Part shown: in pieces, positions 1-11,765 of the stretch | Numbering within the stretch: the stretch's first letter is position 1 | Layout: each line of letters opens with the position of its first letter | NCBI GenBank assembly: GCA_019916065.1 | Contig: CM034236.1 | Span: 15,081,167-15,145,166, forward strand | Reading direction: 5' to 3' | DNA from: Vitellaria paradoxa | Taxonomy: Eukaryota; Streptophyta; Magnoliopsida; Ericales; Sapotaceae | Length of the DNA: 64,000 bases | Notes under the pieces: model-generated | Seen by the model: only the letters and a program-made list of their open reading frames with translations | What the model was told of the DNA's origin: nothing | Databases searched by the model: none | Position numbers and translations under genes: made by a program

Positions 1-1395
1 AGCCCTGATTTCATTCCAAAAATTCCTTTTCCTCAAAGGCTGAACAAAGGAAATAAAAAGAAGTTGAATTCTGACATTTATGAACTTTTCAAACAAGTTA
101 GAATAAACATTCCTTTGCTTGATGCCATTAAACAAAATCCATCTTATGGAAAGTTTTTGAAAGATTTGTGCACTGTCAAAAGGAGAATGAATGTCAAAGA
201 GAGAGCATTTTTAACTGAACAAGTGAGCTCAATTTTGCAATTCAAAACCCCTCCAAAATATAAAGATCCGGGGTGTCCTACAATCGCATGCATCATTGGG
301 GATAAGAGGGTAGATAGAGCCTTGTTGGATTTGGGAGCAAGTGTTAATCTTTTGCCATTTTCTGTGTACCAACAGCTTGGATTAGGGGAGCTTAGACCTA
401 CTAGGGTGACACTTCAATTAGCGGATAGGTCAATCAAAGTCCCTAGAGGTATTGTAGAAGATGTCCTAATTCAAGTAGAGCATTTTGTCTTTCCAGTGGA
501 CTTTATAGTGCTTGATACCCAATCAATTCAAGGGCCACAACCAGCTGTCCCAGTCATCTTAGGAAGACCATTTTTGGCCACTTCTAATGCCTTAATCAAT
601 TGTAGAACCGGAGTCATTAAGTTGTCTTTTGGTAATATGACCATTGAGAAGAACATCTTTAGTGTGACCAAACAACCAAGTGACCATGAGGAGATAGAGG
701 AAGTAGATTTGATTCAAACCATGACACAAGAGCATTTTGATAGAGAGTACTTAGATGACCCATTAGAAAGAGCTTTAGTGAACAGTGATCAAGTAGATTT
801 CCTAGATGATTGTGACTTGGAAAATTTTGGTGGAGGAGAATTTGAGGAAATGGAAAAATCAGTGATGTCAGTGAATCAGTGGAGGCCCACTTTTGAGTCT
901 TTAGAGCTGCCCACAGTCAAAGCAGAGTCATCCTTTGAGAAGCCACCTGTACCTGAGAGAAAGCCTCTACCTAATGACTTAAAATATGTATTTTTGGGTG
1001 AGGGAGAGTCCTATCCAGCTGTTATTTCTTCTCAGCTGAGTTTGGACCAAGAAAGTAAGCTGGTTGATGTCTTGAAAAAACATAAAAGAGCTTTGGGATG
1101 GACCATAGCAGATTTGCAAGGAATTAGTCCTTTGATTTGTACTCATAGGATCTTTTTGGAGGAGGATGCTAAACCCATTAGGCAAATGCAAATGAGACTA
1201 AACCCAAACATGAAAGAAGTGGTTAGGGGGGAGGTAATCAAGCTATTGGATGCTGGAATTATCTACCCTATTTCAGACTCTAAATGGGTTAGTCCAACTC
1301 AGGTAGTGCCTAAGAAATCTGGAGTGACTGTGGTGAAGAATGAACAAGATGAATTAGTTCCAATGCGCATCCAACAGGATAGCGCATGTGCATAG
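1..1395 (+). pseudogene. Athila-like pol: gag C-terminal end, protease, start of reverse transcriptase
   Basis: The frame is open from base 1, so the true start lies left of the window; the TTG at 64 is not a start. An aspartic-protease core appears as ALLDLGASVNLLPF at about 325-366, where DLGAS replaces the more usual D-T/S-G-A. This variant is common in Athila elements. A second protease-like segment, VILGRPFL, is near 550. The reverse-transcriptase N-terminal part follows, with a KWVSPTQVVPKKSG segment near 1285-1325. The frame ends at a TAG at 1393-1395, because an indel near 1370-1378 moves the homologous reading into another frame; that frame also has a TAG at 1380-1382. Only the fragment of gag before the protease is visible. 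Confidence 0.85.
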
Positions 1396-2732
1396 ATTAT
1401 AGAAAGTTAAATGCAGTCATAAGGAAGGATCATTTCCCTCTTCCATTCCTAGATCAGGTATTGGAAAGAGTGGCAGGACAGGCATTTTACTGTTTCTTGG
1501 ATGGATACTCTGGGTACAATTAAATTGAGATTGCATTAGATGATCAGGTGAAGACCACATTTACTTGTCCATTTGGTACATTTGCATATAGGCGCATGCC
1601 TTTTGGTCTTTGCAATGCTCCTGCAACCTTCCAAAGATGCATGATCAGTTTGTTTATTGACTTTGTGGAGAAATTTCTTGAAGTGTTCATGGATGACTTT
1701 TCAGTTTATGGGAGTGACTTTGATTTGTGCTTGGGGAATCTGGAGAAGGTTTTAGCAAGATGTGAAGAGAAAAATTTGGTGTTGAATTAGGAGAAATGCC
1801 ATTTTATGGTAACTCAGGGAATAGTTCTTGGTCATATAGTGTCTTCTAGGGGGATAGAAGTAGATAGAGCAAAAGTTGAAATTATTCAAAAACTTCCTAC
1901 CCCTAGATGTGTCAAGGAAGTCAGATCATTTTTAGGACATGCAGGTTTCTATAGGAGATTCATTGCATCATTCAGTGCCATTTCTAGACCTTTGTGTAAT
2001 CTCCTAGGCCAGGACGTTCCTTTTGATTGGACATCAGATTGTCAGGCTTCATTTGATAGACTTAAGGACTTGCTCACTTCAGCTCCCATTATGCAGACAC
2101 CAGATTGGACTCTACCCTTTGAGATCATGTGTGACGCTAGTGATAGTGCCATTGGTGCAGTCTTAGGTCAGAGGAAGGAGAGGAAGTCACATGTGTTATA
2201 CTATGCTAGCAAATCCCTTAGTGATGCACAAAAGAACTACACAACTACTGAGAAGGAGTTGCTAGCAGTAGTATATGCATTGGATAAGTTCAGATCATAC
2301 CTAGTGGGATCTCATGTCATTGTATTTACTGACCATGCAGTATTGAAGTATCTTTTGACCAAATCTGATGCCAAGCCTAGACTCATTAGGTGGATTCTTT
2401 TGCTTCAAGAATTTGATTTAGAGATCAAAGATAAGAAGGGAGTTGAAAATGTAGTTGCTGATCATCTTTCTAGACTCCTACATCAGGACTTAGCATCTTT
2501 TGAGTCACCTATTAATGAGACATTCCCTGATGAGCAGTTTTTTCATATAGATTCCTCAGAGACACCATGGTTTGCAGATATAGCCAATTATTTGGTTTCA
2601 GGTGTGGTGCCCTCTCATTGGACCATGTTAGATAAGAGAAAATTTTTTAGGAATGTGAGGAACTTTTTCTGGGATGATCCATATCTATTTAAGTATTGCT
2701 CAGATCAGGTCATTAGGAGATGCATACCCTGA
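1383..2732 (+). pseudogene. Athila-like reverse transcriptase core and RNase H
   Basis: After the upstream frameshift the reading continues with CIDYRKLNAV, a conserved RT motif, then the catalytic FMDDFSVYG motif near 1687-1713. RNase H follows, with its acidic residues in [36 protein letters not shown] and VVADHLSRL, so the catalytic set looks intact. Two in-frame stops interrupt the RT: TAA at 1521-1523 and TAG at 1788-1790. Both are one transition away from a sense codon expected in the family. The frame ends at TGA 2730-2732, where a one-base shift moves the integrase zinc-binding region into another frame. RT and RNase H copy element RNA into DNA inside virus-like particles; this copy should not give a full product. 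Confidence 0.85.
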
Positions 2733-3860
2733 GAGTGAAGCTCATAGTGTCATTAGTTTTTGTCATACTCTCGCATGTGGAGGTCATTTTTCAGCTAGGA
2801 AGACAGTGGCAAAGATTTTGCAGAGTGGATTGTATTGGCCTACCATGTTTCGGGATGTGCATACCTTTTGTGTTGCCTGTGATAAGTGTCAAAGACTTGG
2901 TAAGCTCACTAGGAGGAACATGATGCCACTTCACCCTATTATGTGCTTGATATCTTTGATTGTTGGGGTATGGACTTCATGGGACCATTTGTGAATTCAT
3001 TTGGTCATGAATATATCTTAGTGGCTGTTGACTATGTTTCAAAGTGGGTGGAAGCCATTCCAACTAGGACCAATGACCACAAGGTAGTGATTAGATTCTT
3101 GAAGGAGAATGTGTTCTCAAGATTTGGAATGCCAAAAGCCATGATAAGTGATAGAGGAACACACTTTTGCAATAGGCATGTGGGGCTTTTGATGAAGAAG
3201 TATGGGGTATTGCACAAGGTTGGAACATCTTACCATCCCCAAACAAGTGGACAAGCTGAGTTAGCTAATAGGGAGATCAAAAGAATCATTGAAAAAAAAG
3301 TGAATCCCACTAGAAAAGATTGGTCTTTGAAATTGGTTGATGCACTTTGGGCTTATAGGACTGCCTACAAGACTATTCTAGGCATGTCTCGTTATAGGTT
3401 GGTGTATGGAAAAGCTTGTCATCTTCTTGTGCAACTTGAACACAAGGCTTATTGGGCTGTGAAACATTTCAATGAAAACATCAATGAAGCTGGATTTCAA
3501 AGGAAGTTGCAACTTAGTGAGTTGGAGGAGATCCGAAATGATGCATATGAGAATGCCAAGATCACCAAGGATAGAGTGAAGAAGTGGCATGATGCACATA
3601 TCCTTAAAAGAGAGTTGGTTGTGGGTCAAAAGGTTTTGTTGTATGACTCTAGGTTGCACTTGTTTCCCGGAAAGTTAAAGTCAAGATGGAGTGGTCCATA
3701 TGTGATTCAGAACATCACTGAGTTTGGGGCTGTTGACATTCAAAATCCAACCTCCAAGAATATTTTTAGAGTGAATGGACAGAGATTGAAAGAGTATCAT
3801 GAGAATTTCATTGCTGAAATTGAGAGTTGGGATCTTGAAGATCCCTCGGATTATGGTTGA
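2700..3860 (+). pseudogene. Athila-like integrase
   Basis: The HHCC zinc-binding part (two His, then CVACDKC near 2870-2890) is in one frame up to about 2935. The catalytic core is in another frame from about 2943. The core shows the first Asp in GMDFMGPF, the second in ISDRGTHF, and the Glu in [10 protein letters not shown]. There are 35 residues between the second Asp and the Glu, so the D,D35E triad is preserved. The C-terminal part contains a [10 protein letters not shown] segment typical of Ty3/gypsy integrases, and the frame stops at TGA 3858-3860. Frameshifts near 2730 and 2935 separate the modules. The core ORF of about 300 residues is undamaged, so decay is moderate. Confidence 0.85.
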
Positions 3861-4955
3861 TTGAGGAGAGAAGTCCGTTTTGTACCATAGTAGTTTAGTT
3901 CTTCTTTTTATTTAGTTCTTTTCTGTTATTAAAAAAAAAAAAAAAACTTTTTCAGTTTGCAAGTCTAACAGTTGGTTGCAGCATTCAAATATGGAAGCAG
4001 TAGCTTATTGAGGAGATGGAGCATTCACTGTTCTGTAATGCAAGTATGTTCAAAGTTGGTTTGATCAGCCCACCCAATTGGTACAATTCATGAGCAGAAA
4101 ATTTTCAATTTTCTGAAGTGCATTTCATGGGACTTAAGTGATTTGAACTGAGTTAAATTGCTGTAACACTGCTTTGCATTCGAATGAGCTGTTCTTGGAG
4201 TATGTTGCACTAACCAGGTTGGGGGAAATTACATTGGAAGCATTCTAAATTTTCAGCACCTCAACTCAATTAATTAAGCTCAATTAAGCTTATCAGGTAC
4301 CCTCTTCTCTCAGAACTTTATTGCTTAACTTGATCTTACATTGGGGACAATGCTCACTTTTAGTTGGGGGGGAGGATCATAATCTAAGATTCTATTTTGA
4401 GTGACATTGGTTGCATTAACATGATTTATTGTGACTAGAATTGCTTGAGTTGGTTTTTCTGAATTGCTTGTGATTGAGATTCTCTTGTATAGCTTGCAAA
4501 AATTGGTTTAAAAAAAAGAATTTTGAAAATTTTTAGCATTTTTTTATTGCATAATATTTCTAGGATTAAGTGTTTTTAGGAATAAATTTAGTGTAAAAAA
4601 AAATGGCTTAAGTTTTTTTTTTTTTTAGGAACCATCACAGAAATTGGTTTGAGAAACACTCAGGTGCTGATTTACTGATAAAATGTATTTGAATGGGGAA
4701 TTGGATATTCGGATGAGCTCGATATTGGTTCAGTAACCCGACCCGTGACCCCTCATATTCGGATGTTTAATGAAACCCTATCTGAATGAATTATCAGCAC
4801 CGGCCTCCTTATTTCCCTCCAACTACTCAAATTAAAGCCGTTGGCGATGGTTGGGATTTCTTAATAGAGAAGGACAAGAGCTAGGGTTTTGGGTGATCAG
4901 TGATACACAAAGAGAACAAAGGGAAGGGATTTCCGCTGAGCTGATATCTGTAACA
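3861..4955 (+). other. Non-coding internal region of the Athila-like element
   Basis: No convincing ORF was seen. Two features are typical of Athila/Tat 3' regions. One is a short inverted repeat CATTG-GGGA-CAATG at 4339-4352. The other is a G-rich purine tract (GTTGGGGGGGAGGA) at about 4363-4376 that resembles a polypurine tract although the LTR is much further on. A homopolymer A run lies near 3930. The end of this region is probably the leader of the second ORF. Confidence 0.6.
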
Positions 4956-6224
4956 ATGGCACCAAGGAGGAAGATGACAGCGCCTGGGCCACGAAGAACG
5001 AGCCAACGCCTGAGGGCACAACATCTAGGTAAGAAATCTGCTCCTGTTGTTTATGAGCCCATAGAAATTGACATATCTGAATCTACACTCCCTTCTTCTG
5101 ACAATGAAATCCAACCACCCCTTGAGTAAGAACACTCAATGGGTGGCAATGAGGGTAATGAGCCTATCCTAGAAGCAGAGGCTCCTGATATGGCCATTCC
5201 AGATGAACTTTATTCCAACCCGCGTTTTGCAAACCCAGCATCTGAAAAGAGGTATACGGATGGGTATGCAAAACGAGCAGTTCTATGTGAAAGAGGGATC
5301 CTATTAGATGACTATACAGAGCAGCCTTATGAGTTGAAAGGCATGCTTGTAGACAGGGGATGGTCTGATTGGATAACTGTTAGCCAGAGAGCTATAGTAC
5401 CCCTAGTCAAAGAATTTTACTCAAATGCTGTGATGGGAAGAGAGGGAAGCAAAGAGATTCACACTAAGGTGAGGAAGATACCTGTAGTGATAACCCCTGA
5501 GTTGATAGCAAGAGCTACTGCACTTCCCTTAGGAAATACCCCTAGTGCAACCCCACAGCAACAAGCTGCGTGGACAGAGCAGCTGAGTAAGGAAAACTTG
5601 GTAAAATTACTGTCAGGGAATTCCCAAGCTAAATGGGATGGAGTTAGAATGTCAAGGGGAGACCTCACTGATAAGAGCAGGGTGCTGCATATGTTGGTGT
5701 GTTCCAAGATTCTTCCTCATGCATATGTGTCCTCCATGACAGTGACACAAGCTGAGCTCATTGGGAAGTTGCTAATAGGCATCCCTTTTGATTTAGCTAA
5801 TCACATTTGGACTATCATAGCCACGGCAGTGGAGAAGCCTGGAGTGAATTCTGGTTTACCCTTTGGAGGATTAATAACAAAAATTTTACAAAGTCATGGA
5901 GTGAAAGGGAAAGCAGGTATGGAAATGGTCAAGCCGGCTGCAAGAATTGCAAAGACATCTATGAAGAGGAGCCAAGGCCAACTGGCAAGAAGAGTGATCA
6001 GGGAACCACAGGGTGAGCAGCAACCAGCTGAGGAAGTAAGGACTGAGGAGATTACTCTGCGGAGTTTACATGAAATGGTGAAGGATGTCCAAGGAAAACA
6101 GGCTGAATTGACTGCTGAGATGAAGAGTTTGAAAGAGCAACAAGAGAAGAATCATCAGCAAGTGATTGAAATGTTAGAAGGATTGTATGAACCAGCTGCC
6201 TCAGGAGGTTTCGAACCTACTTAG
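4956..6224 (+). pseudogene. Athila second ORF (plant transposon-protein domain, PF20167-like) with one premature stop
   Basis: The likely start is the ATG at 4956 (MAPRRKMTAPGPRR), in a good context (ACAATGGC) and with a basic N-terminus like other Athila second ORFs. The frame runs 423 codons to TAG 6222-6224 with a single in-frame stop, TAA at 5127-5129, about 57 codons in. The central part (residues about 120-260, including RGWSDWITVSQ and EFYSNAV) looks like the domain annotated as putative plant transposon protein. A C-terminal segment from about residue 360 (SLHEMVKDVQGKQAELTAEM) has coiled-coil character. Its role in Athila elements is not established; it has been called env-like by position. 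A methionine at 5139 could restart translation after the stop. It is clearly related to the decayed ORF at 13085-14170. Confidence 0.75.
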
Positions 6225-8043
6225 TGATGGTTATGTGATCCTTTGTTTTGGCACATAAGCTGAAATCTGTGCATGGATTCTTACAAAAAAAAAAAAAAAC
6301 TTAGAGCCATGTTTTGTTAGGTTGAAAATTAGGACCTTTTGGTTTTGTTTTATTTTTGCTTTGGTACTTTTCTGGATTTTGGACAACATTGACCATGAAT
6401 TTGGTGAAATTTGGGTGGAGAATTGAGCTTGAACAAAAGGAATGCTGTTATGATCTATTTTCTTTTTAAAATTAGCTTCTTGTGTTTTGAATGGATGGAA
6501 TTTCATAGTTGGGATTTTAAGTGATGCCAACTGTCGAGCTTTAAGTTTTAAATTTGGAATTTGAAATTTGTGATATGTTTAGTTTGCTTAATTGTTGAAT
6601 TGATTGTGAGTAGATTTAGTTTTTGACTTGTTAACTTGAATATAGATACTCATAAATGAACTTCTTAATTGGACTATGTATTATATCACTTCCCAGCCAT
6701 AGTGGAGACTTAAACCTGAAGTGAGTTTTTGAACCTTTAAACTTTGTTCATGAGAGACTTACATTTACTCAAAAAAGCTTTAAAAGCTTTAAAGTTTTTT
6801 GCACTTCAGTTCTTTCAATAACTCCAAATACAATACTTTGTTTTGGGTGTTTGTGAAATTGTGGATGAATTGAACTTGATTCTTGGTTCTTTGCTGTAAT
6901 GGTTGAGTGGAATGACACTATGGAAATGACATTAGGTATTTTTTTTTTTTTTGTAACATTTGTGCCTATTACCTTTCTTTGAGGAACATCACCTTTGTAA
7001 CCGAATTTGAGCCTTAATAGAGTATTCATATTTCCTTCTTTCCACCTCCTTATTCCCTTAACCATAATGAATGCTCTTTAGCCTTCCTAATATATTTTGG
7101 AATACACTGAAAGTAAGGGGGGAAGAGCAATGAAAAAATTGCAGGATTGTGGGAGTAAGAAAAGAAAAAAAATAGATGGAAGAAAAGAAAAGTTTGGTGA
7201 TGTAGAAAAATCAAAGAAAAACACTTTGGCCATGAATTTCAGTTTTTCAATCTCAGTTTCTAGATTTCAAAAAAAAAAATGAAAAAAATTTTTTTTTGAA
7301 ATAAGGGTGTGATTTGGTAGAACTGCGGAAAGGTAGTGGTATGATAATTTTAGTGTTCCAAAATATCTTGAACTCCCTATCCCTCCTTTGAATCCTCCTA
7401 TTACATCCCAATAGCCTCATTATAACCTAATGCAAGTCCTAATGGATCCATAGAAGAATTCTCATTCAATTATGAAAGCTAGGAATTGAGAATGCATGGT
7501 GAAAATTCTGAAATAAACTCACTGCATCATTCTTTCATGGAGTTATGGCAAGTCCTTTTATTTCTTGAATAAATCGTTCTTCACTTATGATGCTACCTTC
7601 TAGAATTTGATTTACATTTACTCTTTAAAAAGGGGCATCTTGAGTAAAACCTTGTGTGATCTATTTTCTTGTGAGTGGATTCCAAGGTGAGAATTGAAGT
7701 CGAAACTTAGGGAGATGGTGTGATGCAAAAATTCAAGATAGAGTTTGATTTTAGAGATTTAAATTGAGTTAACAGGTTAAGAGCTGAATTTTCATACTTG
7801 GTTCAAATATTTAGCAAATTTTACATGCCGCACAGAATTTCAAGATTTTAAATTGTTATCTTAAATTCCTTGGCTTGTGGTATTGATTAACATTCTATAG
7901 TTATGATTTACCATTCATTTAGAACTTGAGATGCTGTCCTTAGGAATGCTCTTTACAGACCTGCAAACCCAAAAATAAAGCTTTTGGTTGTTTTTAAGGT
8001 AGCCCTCTTACTTTAGACATTACTAGGGACTAGTAATGTTGTA
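6225..8043 (+). other. Non-coding 3' internal region of the Athila-like element
   Basis: About 1.8 kb of AT-rich sequence lies between the second ORF and the purine tract. It has A and T homopolymers near 6285, 6940, 7270 and 7290. No ORF longer than about 100 codons has recognisable similarity, and no tRNA, repeat array or second element was seen. Confidence 0.5.
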
Positions 8044-8052
8044 GTTGGGGGG
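8044..8052 (+). other. Polypurine tract of the Athila-like element
   Basis: The G-rich tract GTTGGGGGG directly precedes a TGTG LTR start at 8053. Such tracts prime plus-strand DNA synthesis during reverse transcription. A similar tract at about 4363 lies too far from the LTR to serve this role. Confidence 0.6.
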
Positions 8053-9594
8053 TGTGATTGGACTTAACTCATTACATATTTCTTTACTTAATTACACCTT
8101 TATATAGGATATAAATGATATAAAACTTGTGTTTTGTGCAGATTTTATCTTCTACTTTAAACATATGGAACATGTATTGAATTATGTCACAAGAAGAAGC
8201 AATTTGAGTATTATTAAGGATGCAAAGGAAGATTTGCTGAAACACATTTTGTTGAGTAAAGCCATCGGAGTAGATGAAGAATTTCCATGTGAACTTAATA
8301 CGAGAAAGGAAAAATCAGCAATTTGGAAGTTCCTGAAGTAGAGTCCCATTCAAATTTGGGAATTGGCCCATCTAAATACAATTGCTGAGTGAACCAATTT
8401 CTGAAGTGGACGGCATATTCGAATACAACTGAAAAGCATTCGAATGGTGGGTTATTTCCAGTAACGAATTCCATGTGACCTCAGCTGTTCCATGTGACAA
8501 GATTCCGAAAGACAGTGAGGGGCAAGATCTGTAATTAAGGGTGAATTGCATAATGGAATGAGGATTTTTTGGGGCCGAAAGAATGAGTGGAGAGAGAAAG
8601 GGGGGTGGGCATCACATGACCCACCCGTGGAGGATATACACATTCGGACAGAGAGCTGGAGAAAAAAAAAGGGTTTTGGGGGGCTGTCTTCTTTTTGTTT
8701 CTGTTATTACTTGAGCTGAGAGGGAGTCTTTCATTTTTTTTTTTTGGTTCTTCCGATTTCAACAGTTGTAATTAGATTTTCCATTACAATTCAATTTCAA
8801 TTCCAGATTTCAGATTTCAAATGTCTCAATTTCATCTTTCTATTTTTGTTTCTAATTTCCTGAGAATGATCGGCTAGTTTTTCTTGGGCCAAGGCAAGGA
8901 CAATGTCCTGTCCAATGATTTCCAAGATGCCGTTCTTCATGGATTAATTTTGAGTTCTTTGGTTATCAATCTTAGTTGTATCTAATTACTCTCAAAATCA
9001 ATGGTCCAATGTCCGATTAACACTTGTTTACATATTTTATCAATGAGTTCATAGAAGTTGCTGAATTCAGAACTCTTATTGCAAATATGTATGGGAGTTG
9101 CTAGAATTAGATCTTCTATAGTCTTCATGATAGATTATGCACATCACTTGTTTGATCCATGGCTTGTATCATTTGAAATTAATTTTCTCCAAACATTAGA
9201 GCAACTAGAATTGATGATCTATTCACTCTTGGTATTTTGAGATTGATTTGGATAGGCATTGGAATTGTCTTGCCCATCTTTTTAATATCAAGTTTTAGTT
9301 AAGTTTAGTTTTCATTTCAAAACCCATTTCCAAAACCATCAAAAATTCCAAACCAGATTTTCAATTCTGTTTACCATTCATGTGAGCCATGTTTTGCCTC
9401 TTTAATCCATTTGATTCAAACATGATTTTGCTCCCTAGATCCCTGTGGATATGACCTGGTTCTTACCAGTTAATTGTGCTACAATGAAACCTTGCACTTG
9501 GGGGAGTTTGTCTCGATTTTCCCTACTCAACACCTTTGAAATCTGAATTTGCATCTTTATTTACATTTGAGAGTGAGGTAATTAAGCAAACACA
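8053..9594 (+). repeat. 3' LTR of the Athila-like element
   Basis: It begins TGTGATTGG right after the purine tract. A TATA-like CTTTATATAGG lies about 45 bp in (8098-8108), as expected near an LTR promoter. Near the right end there is a conserved-looking CCCTGTGGATATGACC segment (9440-9455) and CACTTGGGGG (9496-9505), which recur in inverted form in the LTR-like remnant at about 14560-14640. I place the end at CACA 9591-9594, giving about 1.54 kb, a usual Athila LTR size. An end at CAACA near 9532 is the alternative. Array sub-repeat homology starts at 9600. No coding content is supported. Confidence 0.55.
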
Positions 9595-9599
9595 AGTAT

Positions 9600-10994
9600 G
9601 TTGTTTGATAGAAGTATGGAGAAAGAAATAACAATATTGTCCCTCATTCTTTTATCTCGCTTTTTTTTTTTAAAATGATTTTTCTCATTTTTTTATCTCT
9701 ATTTTTTCTAGAGATGTTTCCGCTGATCTTTTATCTCATTTTTTTTTTAAAGATGGTTTTTATTAATCTTTGATCTTGATTTTTTCTGGAGATGATTTCC
9801 ACTGATCATTTATCTCATTTTAAATACAAATACTGTTTTAACAAAACTGAGATAGAAAGTATTAAAAGTAACATTTTATATCAATTTGTAATTAGACTAA
9901 GATAAAAAATTTAGCTCACAAATGTTTATCATATTTTTTCTAAAGCCGTAATCCTTGTAAATCTCCTAATGTGATCTTTAACAATTGTTGTATTAATGTA
10001 ACGAGTAGTTTAACATAATTTGGCTTATCCAAGATTTTTTTGATTTTTTGTTTATTGATCTATGATAGTAGATTTTATAGCATATTAAATTAATTAAAAT
10101 TAATAAATAAATGTTACAACAAAATTGAAATCTAATTTAAATTATATAAAGTGATAAAAAATTTTTTTGACCGAGATATAGAGAAAGAAATAACAATAAC
10201 GTCTTTCATTCTTTTATCTCGCTTGTTTTTAGATATGATTTTTCTTAGTTTTTTATCTCAGTTTTTTCTAGAGACGTTTTCACTGATTTTTTATCACGGT
10301 TTTTTTATGAGATGGTTTTCACTCGATCGTTTTTTAACTGGGTGTTTTTTCCTAGAGTTAGTTTCCACTAATCTTTTATCTTATTTTTAATAAAATTACA
10401 GTTTTGACAAAATTGGGAGAGAGAGTATTAAAATTTACCTTCTATCTCAGTTTTTTAATTAGACTAAGATAAAAAATTTAGCTCACAAATTTTTATCATA
10501 CTTTTTCTAATACCATGATATTTATAAATCTCCTAATGTGATGTTTATCAATTATCCTATTAATATAATGAATAGTTCAACATAATTTGGCTTATCTTAT
10601 CAAACCATAAATTATATGTTTTCCACAATTATATATCCAAGTTAGTGAAGTCCCACGAGACATATGGAAAAGGTTTTATTTTGATTGCCTTTTTTTTTTT
10701 TTTTGTGGCGCAAGACTGTTTTCCGTAGACTAAATTGGAGCCTACAGGAGTTACGACTAGAAAATAGTTAGGACATACATAGGTGTGAATAAATTATGAG
10801 ATTAATGACAAACCGGACCTAGAATGAAATTCTTATTTCTACTTGTGATTTTCATTGATTTTTTGGTTTTTGAAAAATTATGTCATTTCTAATTCGGTAC
10901 ACCATATAAAGTTAGATGATTCACTCCCACAGAGCGATCAATCCCGCATTTCGTCGGAATGAACTTATATTAATTTGTTAAGTGGATGAACTTA
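9600..10994 (+). repeat. Array sub-repeats of a broken unit (unit 0)
   Basis: This segment matches the tandem sub-repeat region found upstream of every gene copy: for example 9600 onward aligns with 39828 onward, and 10621 onward with 40845 onward. It includes two groups of minisatellite-like monomers (about 9640-9820 and 10190-10380) built on TTTTATCTCG and GAGATG-TTTTCACTGAT motifs, each followed by the same AT-rich stretch ending in ATAATTTGGCTTATC. Homology continues to the promoter-proximal GGATGAACTTA at 10984-10994 and then breaks at the composite transposon block. From about 10550 it is almost identical to the 40.8-kb copy; before that it is more diverged. Confidence 0.75.
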
Positions 10995-11208
10995 ACAAAG
11001 TTCCAATTTTTGGCATTCTATAAGTTGAAAGGAGAGAAGTTGGGGGGAGGGGAGAATGAAATGAAAAGCACTTTATCCCTTGATTCCCTAAGACATGCAC
11101 TTTGAATTCCTTATCATTCATTTGTTAACCAAATACCCTATAGCCAAGTTACAACTTAGTAAAGACCTAATGAACTTTAGGTGAAAGATATTTTGAAGGA
11201 GCATTGAT

Positions 11209-11661
11209 TTAAGTTGTGTGATCAACTAAAGTTATCTTCAACATCTTGTTCTTCACGGTCAACTTCTCGTTTTGCTTGTGGAACTTTTGATAGTCAAGAT
11301 ATAGTTGTTCATAAGCATCTTCAAAATCTATCTCTTTACTTTCACAATCATGTTTTGATTTTTCCTCTGAAGAATCTTTCTTTGAATTCTTGGAACCAGA
11401 TGAGTCTTTAGAGCTTACAGATCCCAAGCTCCTTGCCATGAAAGCTATGAAGTTTTCTGGAAAATCATCTGAAGATGATGAAGTACTTGATTCATCTGTA
11501 CCATCCAAGGTTGCATTTAGAATCTTTTTCTTGATCTTCTTATTCCCACAATCCTGGGTTATATGACCATAACCCTTGCACTCATAGCACTTCACCCCTT
11601 TAAACCTATTTTTCTTTTTTTTTTTTGGGTTCAAAAAAATTTTCACCCTCGGATTTATCAT
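11209..11661 (-). pseudogene. Ty1/copia gag fragment with CCHC zinc knuckle
   Basis: On the minus strand the frame shows CYECKGYGHITQDC, a C-x2-C-x4-H-x4-C zinc knuckle that binds element RNA. It is followed by a Ser/Asp/Glu-rich stretch and a Lys/Glu-rich, possibly coiled segment ending in VDHTT before the TAA at 11209-11211. This is the C-terminal part of a copia-type gag. The usual 200 or more N-terminal residues are missing: the knuckle lies only about 180 bp from the primer-binding site. A homopolymer A run just upstream of the knuckle (minus strand) breaks the frame with the preceding residues. No pol follows on the minus strand. Confidence 0.75.
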
Positions 11662-11748
11662 TCTTCTTAAATCTTTTCAGATTTTCTGCCTTCTCTACAG
11701 GGATACATCTAGCAATTAATAGGATGACGTTTTTCTCTCAAAAATATA

Positions 11749-11763
11749 CCTGCCCTGATACCA
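11749..11763 (-). other. Primer-binding site, initiator-Met tRNA type
   Basis: The minus strand reads TGGTATCAGGGCAGG. It begins TGGTATCAG, the usual complement of the 3' end of plant initiator tRNA-Met in copia elements; the later bases deviate from the common form. It lies two bases after the LTR end, as expected. Confidence 0.7.
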
Positions 11764-11765
11764 AT

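Larger units (their letters stand above)
1..9594 (+). mobile_element. Athila-like Ty3/gypsy LTR retrotransposon, 3' portion
   Basis: The element enters from the left edge and carries, in order, aspartic protease, reverse transcriptase, RNase H and integrase, a non-coding stretch, a second ORF with the plant transposon-protein domain, a G-rich purine tract, and a 3' LTR. This order, with an extra ORF after integrase, is characteristic of the Athila/Tat branch of plant Ty3/gypsy elements. The 5' LTR, primer-binding site and most of gag lie outside the window, so LTR divergence cannot be used for dating here. Several frameshifts and stops make it non-autonomous. Immediately after its 3' end the sequence is array sub-repeat DNA, so it probably inserted into the array or at its edge. 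The exact right boundary is uncertain by about 60 bp. Confidence 0.85.

Noticed and set aside
8452..8762. Minus-strand ORFs at 8452-8643 and 8535-8762
   Set aside because: They overlap each other inside the 3' LTR of the Athila-like element and have no recognisable content.
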